Source of the DNA: Epiperipatus broadwayi | Lineage: Eukaryota > Onychophora > Udeonychophora > Euonychophora > Peripatidae | DNA: 64,000 nt | Direction: 5' to 3' | NCBI GenBank assembly: GCA_028023455.1 | Contig: JAQFVV010007268.1 | Span: forward strand, 1 to 64,000 | Shown here: positions 59,924-64,000 of the stretch, piece by piece | Numbering within the stretch: the first letter of the stretch is position 1 | Layout of the letters: each line of letters starts with the position of its first letter | Position numbers and translations under genes: made by a program | The notes under the pieces: generated by a model | Seen by the model: the letters and a program-made list of their open reading frames with translations, nothing else | Told to the model about the DNA's origin: nothing | The model's database searches: none

Positions 59924-60138
59924 TCATCATTTTCAACTATTATAAGATCCACTGGACGATGAAGAGCTCTCCCAAATTCAATCCATTTTCTTGGGATCTC
60001 TAGCCTTTTCCTCCACATCACTTCAGCACACTTTCTTATTGCATCCATCCATTTCACATGTGGTCTTTTTCTAGGTCTTTTACAATCTCTTAGAATTTGA
60101 TTTAGCTCTTCAACTAGTATCATCTCTTCTACCGTATA
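59924..60138 (-). pseudogene. 5'-truncated RTE LINE 3' end
   Basis: The minus frame reads LRDCKRPRKRPHVKWMD and RKWIEFGRALHRPVD, equivalent to the last about 70 residues of the full RTE next to it (RDCKRPRRRPHVRWMD), plus its short ATGATGA-type tail. It starts exactly at the sequence equal to 60,370 of the neighbour. It is an older truncated insertion lying in the same orientation directly 3' of the full copy. Confidence 0.85.
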
Positions 60139-60168
60139 CAAATATATATATCATCATCATCATCATTA

Positions 60169-61926
60169 TCAACCATTATCAATCCGCTGCAGGATAAAGG
60201 TCTCTCCAAGTTTAATCCATCTTCTCCGATCTTTAGCTTCTCTTCTCCACATCACCCCTACACATTTTCTTATTTCATCCATCCATCTTACATGTGGTCT
60301 CCTTCTGGGTCTTTTACAATCTCTTGGAATCCGGTTTAAAATTTCAATTGTCCATCTGTTATCATCTCTTCTAGCAATATGTCCAGCCCAACTCCACTTC
60401 AATCTTTTAATTTTTTCAATGAGGTCAGTAACACCTGTTTGTTCTCTTACCCATACATTGCGTTTTCGATCTCTTCTTGTTACTCCCAACATACATCTCT
60501 CCATACTTCTTTGAGTGGTCTGAAGTCTCTGTATTGATCTTCTATTAAGTGTCCAAGTCTCAGATCCATAAGTAAGAACTGGTAAAACACATTTGTTAAA
60601 AACCTTTCTTTTCAAACACATAGGCATATTTCCTTTTAATATCAAGTTATTTCTACCAAAAGCACTCCAACCAAGTTTAATTCTATGATTAATTTCCTCT
60701 ATTATGTTTCCATCTGTATTAATAATCTGACCAAGGTATTTGTAACTGTTAACTTCTTCTAATTTATCGTAATCAATCTTTATTTTCATATTTTGAGCAA
60801 ATCGATTAAACATTACTTTAGTCTTTTTAACATTTATCTTTAGTCCTACTTTCCTACTTTCATCTGATAACTCCTGCAACATTTCCTGCAGCTCGGAAGC
60901 ATTATTTGCAAAAACAACTACATCATCTGTGAAATCTAAATGACTTAAATAATCTCCATTTACTTTCACTTCTTTAGTTTCCCATTTTAATCCACAAAAT
61001 ACTTCTTGCAGCACTGCTGTAAAAAGTTTTGGAGATATGGAGTCACCTTGTCTTACACCTTTCTCAATGTTGACTTTCCCAGTATCATTATGTAATCTAA
61101 TTGTTGCTGTTGCATTTTTATAAATATTCTTTAAAATATGACAATATCCTGGATCTATACCTTGATGATCCAATGCTTTAATCACTGAAGAAATGTTTAT
61201 AGAATCAAATGCCTTTTCATAATCTACAAATCCAAAACATAATGACAACTCATATTCATTTGTCCTTTCTATAACTTCTCTCAATACTTGAATATGATCT
61301 ACTGTACTAAAACCACTTTTAAATCCAGCTTGTTCTCTTGGTTGGTGAAAATCCAAGGTTCTCTGTAGACGAGTTGTAATTATCTTGGTAAAAATTTTAT
61401 ATAAAACTGATAAAAGGTTGATAGGTCTGTAATTTCTAATATCTTCTTTATCACCTTTTTTAAATAATAATATTCTTACTGCATTCTTCCAATCATCCGG
61501 TACATCTTTATCATTTAGACATTTGGTATATAACTTTGCTAATATTTTTTCTGTTTCTTCACCTGCTTCTTTTAATATATCAATTATAATTCCATCATTA
61601 CCTGGAGCCTTTCCTTTTTTCATACATTTAATTGCATTTCTCACTTCTTCATTTAAAATTCTGGGCAATTCGGAAGATGTAATAGATATAGGAGGTACTT
61701 GTTCTTTATTACTATATAATTCTTGATAAAAATCTTCTACCAATTTCATAATGTCATCCCTCTTTTTAGTAATAATTCCATCTTTTTTCCTTATTGCAGA
61801 TATAAATTTCCTACCAATACCAAAATGTTGTTTTACATTCTTAAGACTTTTATTTTCTTCTACAGCTTTTCTTGCTAGTTCACAGTTATACTTTCTTATA
61901 TCATTTTCAACTCTTTTCCGCACCAT
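60169..61926 (-). CDS. RTE reverse transcriptase (C-terminal part of the ORF)
   Basis: A 585-codon frame. Motifs in order: GKAPGNDGI (about 105-113), NYRPINLLSVLYKIFTK (165-181), QAGFKSGFST (199-208), VDYEKAFD with the catalytic Asp (234-241), GVRQGDSISPKLF (290-302), FTDD (332-335; most LINEs have FADD/YADD), GLKINVKKTK (361-370) and YKYLG (395-399). The C-terminal LTYGSETWTL, GHIARR and RPRRRPHVRWMDE are typical of RTE elements. The enzyme would copy LINE RNA at the nicked target. The first Met is not the real start: the frame should continue from the endonuclease, but a one-base shift separates them. All RT catalytic residues are present. Confidence 0.9.
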   Translation of the reverse strand: MVRKRVENDIRKYNCELARKAVEENKSLKNVKQHFGIGRKFISAIRKKDGIITKKRDDIMKLVEDFYQELYSNKEQVPPISITSSELPRILNEEVRNAIKCMKKGKAPGNDGIIIDILKEAGEETEKILAKLYTKCLNDKDVPDDWKNAVRILLFKKGDKEDIRNYRPINLLSVLYKIFTKIITTRLQRTLDFHQPREQAGFKSGFSTVDHIQVLREVIERTNEYELSLCFGFVDYEKAFDSINISSVIKALDHQGIDPGYCHILKNIYKNATATIRLHNDTGKVNIEKGVRQGDSISPKLFTAVLQEVFCGLKWETKEVKVNGDYLSHLDFTDDVVVFANNASELQEMLQELSDESRKVGLKINVKKTKVMFNRFAQNMKIKIDYDKLEEVNSYKYLGQIINTDGNIIEEINHRIKLGWSAFGRNNLILKGNMPMCLKRKVFNKCVLPVLTYGSETWTLNRRSIQRLQTTQRSMERCMLGVTRRDRKRNVWVREQTGVTDLIEKIKRLKWSWAGHIARRDDNRWTIEILNRIPRDCKRPRRRPHVRWMDEIRKCVGVMWRREAKDRRRWIKLGETFILQRIDNG

Positions 61927-61945
61927 TTTACAAAATTCGAGATAT

Positions 61946-63157
61946 TCAATTCTTTTTTAATACATCATTCTTGCATATCTTCATATTCCTTCTTTTCTTC
62001 ATAAGTTCTCTAGTCTCAGTAGAAATTTTATTAGTCAATTGCTGCTTTTTTCTACCAGCTATCTTTGTTGCAGTTTTTAAAAGTGTATCAGTTATTTTCA
62101 TATTAATTTCATTCAAATCTGAATCATGTTCAAAATCTACTAATACTTGAAACCGATTTGTAAGTTCTAATTTAAATTCATTAGAATGTTTCTGAAGATT
62201 AGGAATATCAACTGTAAATGTTGTTTTTCTTAATAATTTTTGTCTCTCTAGTTTTACATAAACATGTATCTTACCCCTTACTAATCGATGATCACTTCCT
62301 GTGTTAAATTTATTAAGAACATTACAATCTTGAAATATGTATTTCCTGTTAGTCAAAATATAATCCAATTCTGCTGTACCTTCATTTGGATGCTTCCATG
62401 TCCATTTCCTTCTAACATTTTTCTCAAAACAAGAATTCATAATATAAAGTTTTTCCTTCTCTGCAAACTCCACAAGTCTATGTCCTCTCTCATTTCTATT
62501 ACCATAACCAAAATTACCTACAACACTTTCATCTTTCATTTGTTTACCAATTCTAGCATTAAAATCTCCCATAACAATTTTAAAATGTTGTTTACTCTGA
62601 TCAAAAGCCTTTTGTACATCCATATAAAAATCTTCTATTACTTCATCACTGTGAGAACTTGTTGGGGCATAAACCTGAATTATCTGCATTTGATATCTGC
62701 TATTAAGTTGTATAACTAATCTTGCCACTCTGTCTGATACACCATCAATCTCCACAATATTGTTCTTCCACTTTTTATTTATAATGAATCCTACTCCACT
62801 TATATTTCCAATATTTGTGCCTTTATAATAGAGCATATGTCCACTTTTTAAATCAATTGTCTCTTCACCTTTTCTTCTAACTTCACAAAGTCCAATAATA
62901 TCCCATTTAATATAAGAGAGTTCTTCTTCTAATTCTTGCAATCTTCCTTCACTTGAAAGTGATCTGCAGTTGTAAGTACCTAAATAAAAAGTCGTCATCA
63001 AATGGCAGCCTGGATCCACCTCCAGGATATTCTTAGCACCCTCCGCCTTCAGCCACCAACCGCTGCCTTGGTTGGTGACTTTACAGCCTCCTGGGATTAA
63101 GGGCCATGCTTTATTTTTTTCTGTCATAATTGTATAATTGGGAAAAATCTTTATCAT
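61946..63157 (-). CDS. RTE apurinic-like endonuclease (N-terminal part of the ORF)
   Basis: A 403-codon frame with the exonuclease-endonuclease-phosphatase fold of RTE LINEs: YNCRSL (Asn63), GLCEVRRKG (catalytic Glu92), QVYAPTSSHS, VMGDFNARIG (Asp/Asn) and SDHRLVRG (catalytic Asp-His). The first 55 or so residues precede the conserved domain and may be leader, so translation may start later, for example near Met54. It nicks target DNA to prime reverse transcription. The frame ends at 61,946 in an A-run, 20 bp before the RT frame begins. Shortening the run by one A would join the two, so this is a single indel or a sequencing error. Confidence 0.88.
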   Translation of the reverse strand: MIKIFPNYTIMTEKNKAWPLIPGGCKVTNQGSGWWLKAEGAKNILEVDPGCHLMTTFYLGTYNCRSLSSEGRLQELEEELSYIKWDIIGLCEVRRKGEETIDLKSGHMLYYKGTNIGNISGVGFIINKKWKNNIVEIDGVSDRVARLVIQLNSRYQMQIIQVYAPTSSHSDEVIEDFYMDVQKAFDQSKQHFKIVMGDFNARIGKQMKDESVVGNFGYGNRNERGHRLVEFAEKEKLYIMNSCFEKNVRRKWTWKHPNEGTAELDYILTNRKYIFQDCNVLNKFNTGSDHRLVRGKIHVYVKLERQKLLRKTTFTVDIPNLQKHSNEFKLELTNRFQVLVDFEHDSDLNEINMKITDTLLKTATKIAGRKKQQLTNKISTETRELMKKRRNMKICKNDVLKKN

Positions 63158-63447
63158 TTACACAAACATTCATTCTGCCTTATCAGGCACTGAGAAGAAA
63201 GACCATGGTGTTTCTTGATCTTAAACTCAGAGGTAAAAAGCCAATAAACTCACCACACTGGCTAATGCATGTTGGTGAGCAGCCCATCCATGTTCGTATA
63301 CTATATGAATAAACATATAGTAATAACAGCTGCAACGACAAGAACGTATGGAGTGGACATTAGGAATTTGCCCTGCTCGGTTCCTTTAAGGCCTCCAAGA
63401 GGAATCAAAGGGTCTCCTTTCAGTTAATAGCAAACTCCTTTCTGCAG

Positions 63448-63450
<3 letters not shown>
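63158..63450 (-). other. 5' leader of the RTE LINE
   Basis: About 290 bp between the (TA)n target and the first Met, clearly less AT-rich than the flanks (for example GGCCTCCAAGAGG). It should carry the internal promoter, but no specific box can be pointed out. Confidence 0.55.
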
Positions 63451-63484
<34 letters not shown>

Positions 63485-63487
63485 CAC

Positions 63488-63524
<37 letters not shown>

Positions 63525-63535
63525 CACCAACAATA
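63451..63535. repeat. duplicated (TA)n arrays
   Basis: Two (TA)n arrays (about 63,451-63,481 and 63,493-63,522), each followed by ATTGCACCAACAATAT, make a simple tandem duplication at the RTE insertion site. Confidence 0.9.
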
Positions 63536-64000
63536 TGTGATATAGCTGTCATTGCATCAGTGCTAGGAAAGATGAACTTTCTGGAACACTCCTCATCATA
63601 AGCCATATTCTTACTCTTTACTATGCATTATGGTCATAACATTGATTTTCAAACCCCAGAATCCTATCTAGGTGTGACCTTCTCCACTAAAGAAAAATCA
63701 GAGAAGCTATTAAGATATTTAATAAATAAGATTGTATCAACAATGTTGTGACACATGTAAGTTGTTTTTCACTTGGAAATTTTTTTTAAAAACAATTAAC
63801 CCCCAATATCTATTGATTTATATATTGTTTTACATTTCTATTATGATATCTAAAATGATTTTTTTGTTCTAATTGTCTATTGGTTGAACCTTTAATCTTG
63901 TTATATGTCAATGTATATATTACCCCTACAAGGGCTTTTATAATAACATTTTCCAATTAATGACAAAAGCAATTGAGCTGAAGTATTGTTGTGTATTATT
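63536..64000. other. no gene recognised
   Basis: Moderately AT-rich and without a convincing frame or repeat. Confidence 0.45.

Larger units (their letters stand above)
60151..63450 (-). mobile_element. full-length RTE-clade LINE, about 3.3 kb
   Basis: It runs from a 5' leader (63,450-63,158) through endonuclease and RT to a short tail and a (GAT)n-like 3' end (minus-strand ATGATGATGATGA at about 60,163-60,151), as typical for RTE elements. It is inserted in (TA)n: TA-rich sequence borders both ends. Open frames are nearly intact, with one frameshift, so it is a comparatively recent insertion. Relatives of it lie at 13.96-14.4, 40.8-42.4 and 59.9-60.1 kb. Confidence 0.85.

Noticed and set aside
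62288-62719. 143-codon plus-strand frame
   Set aside because: It lies antisense within the RTE endonuclease, whose motifs are clear on the minus strand. The same applies to the frames at 61,523-62,150.
1-64000. CRISPR array, operon or prokaryotic gene cluster
   Set aside because: No spaced identical short repeats with unique spacers exist. Tandem repeats here are long and contiguous, and all coding remnants are of eukaryotic retroelements.

Overview
This window reads as non-coding, strongly AT-rich DNA from an invertebrate metazoan nuclear genome. I cannot name the organism. Animal identity rests on the element types: an RTE-clade LINE with an apurinic endonuclease, Penelope-like elements (PLEs) with a GIY-YIG domain, a decayed LINE with an R2-like C-terminal CCHC knuckle, a Gypsy fragment, tRNA-like SINEs and many (TA)n arrays. 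I see no host protein-coding gene and no convincing functional tRNA or rRNA gene.

The most interesting content is a set of hammerhead-ribozyme (HHR) repeats. Family R1 (ten copies) has the core CTGATGA, a 5-bp stem II, GAAA, a tiny palindromic stem III and a helix I whose two strands change together between copies. At 3.4-4.0 kb two R1 ribozymes lie in the same orientation exactly 472 bp apart, which is the arrangement of a retrozyme (a non-autonomous retroelement that circularises through HHRs). A related tandem array (about 355-bp unit) at 23.5-28.9 kb is split by a 4.57-kb insertion. R1 copies carry a tRNA-like, B-box-containing segment downstream of the ribozyme, as in the schistosome Sm-alpha SINE-like repeats. 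Two further HHR families (R2 and R3) occur near 17, 35, 41.6, 56 and 57.2 kb.

Layout. 0-2 kb: AT-rich sequence and a decayed HHR. 2-4.3 kb: foldback repeats and the R1 dimer plus an inverted copy. 4.3-8.9 kb: element C, inserted in an R1 copy. 9-13 kb: microsatellites and tandem repeats. 14-16.4 kb: a broken PLE with inverted terminal repeats. 17 kb: an R2-family foldback. 18-23.5 kb: no recognised gene. 23.5-28.9 kb: retrozyme array split by element A. 29.4-30.7 kb: PLE and LINE remnants. 32.7-34.5 kb: decayed LINE. 35-38.4 kb: foldbacks and tandem repeats. 39.7-43.7 kb: R1 copies, a decayed RTE, a PLE fragment and a foldback. 43.9-48.3 kb: element B, an inverted relative of A. 48.3-49 kb: R1 monomer and a PLE-like tail. 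50.1-53 kb: tandem duplication, one copy carrying a 1,134-bp transposon with an 8-bp target duplication, the other preserving the empty site. 54-55.8 kb: Gypsy remnant. 56-58 kb: R2/R3 HHRs and a PLE fragment. 60.1-63.5 kb: a nearly intact RTE LINE.

How the parts may work together (inference): PLE or RTE enzymes could supply in trans the reverse transcription and integration that the HHR repeats lack. PLEs are known to carry HHRs and retrozymes occur widely in animals, and both kinds of element are interspersed here, often in (TA)n. All alignments were made by eye, so identities are approximate.
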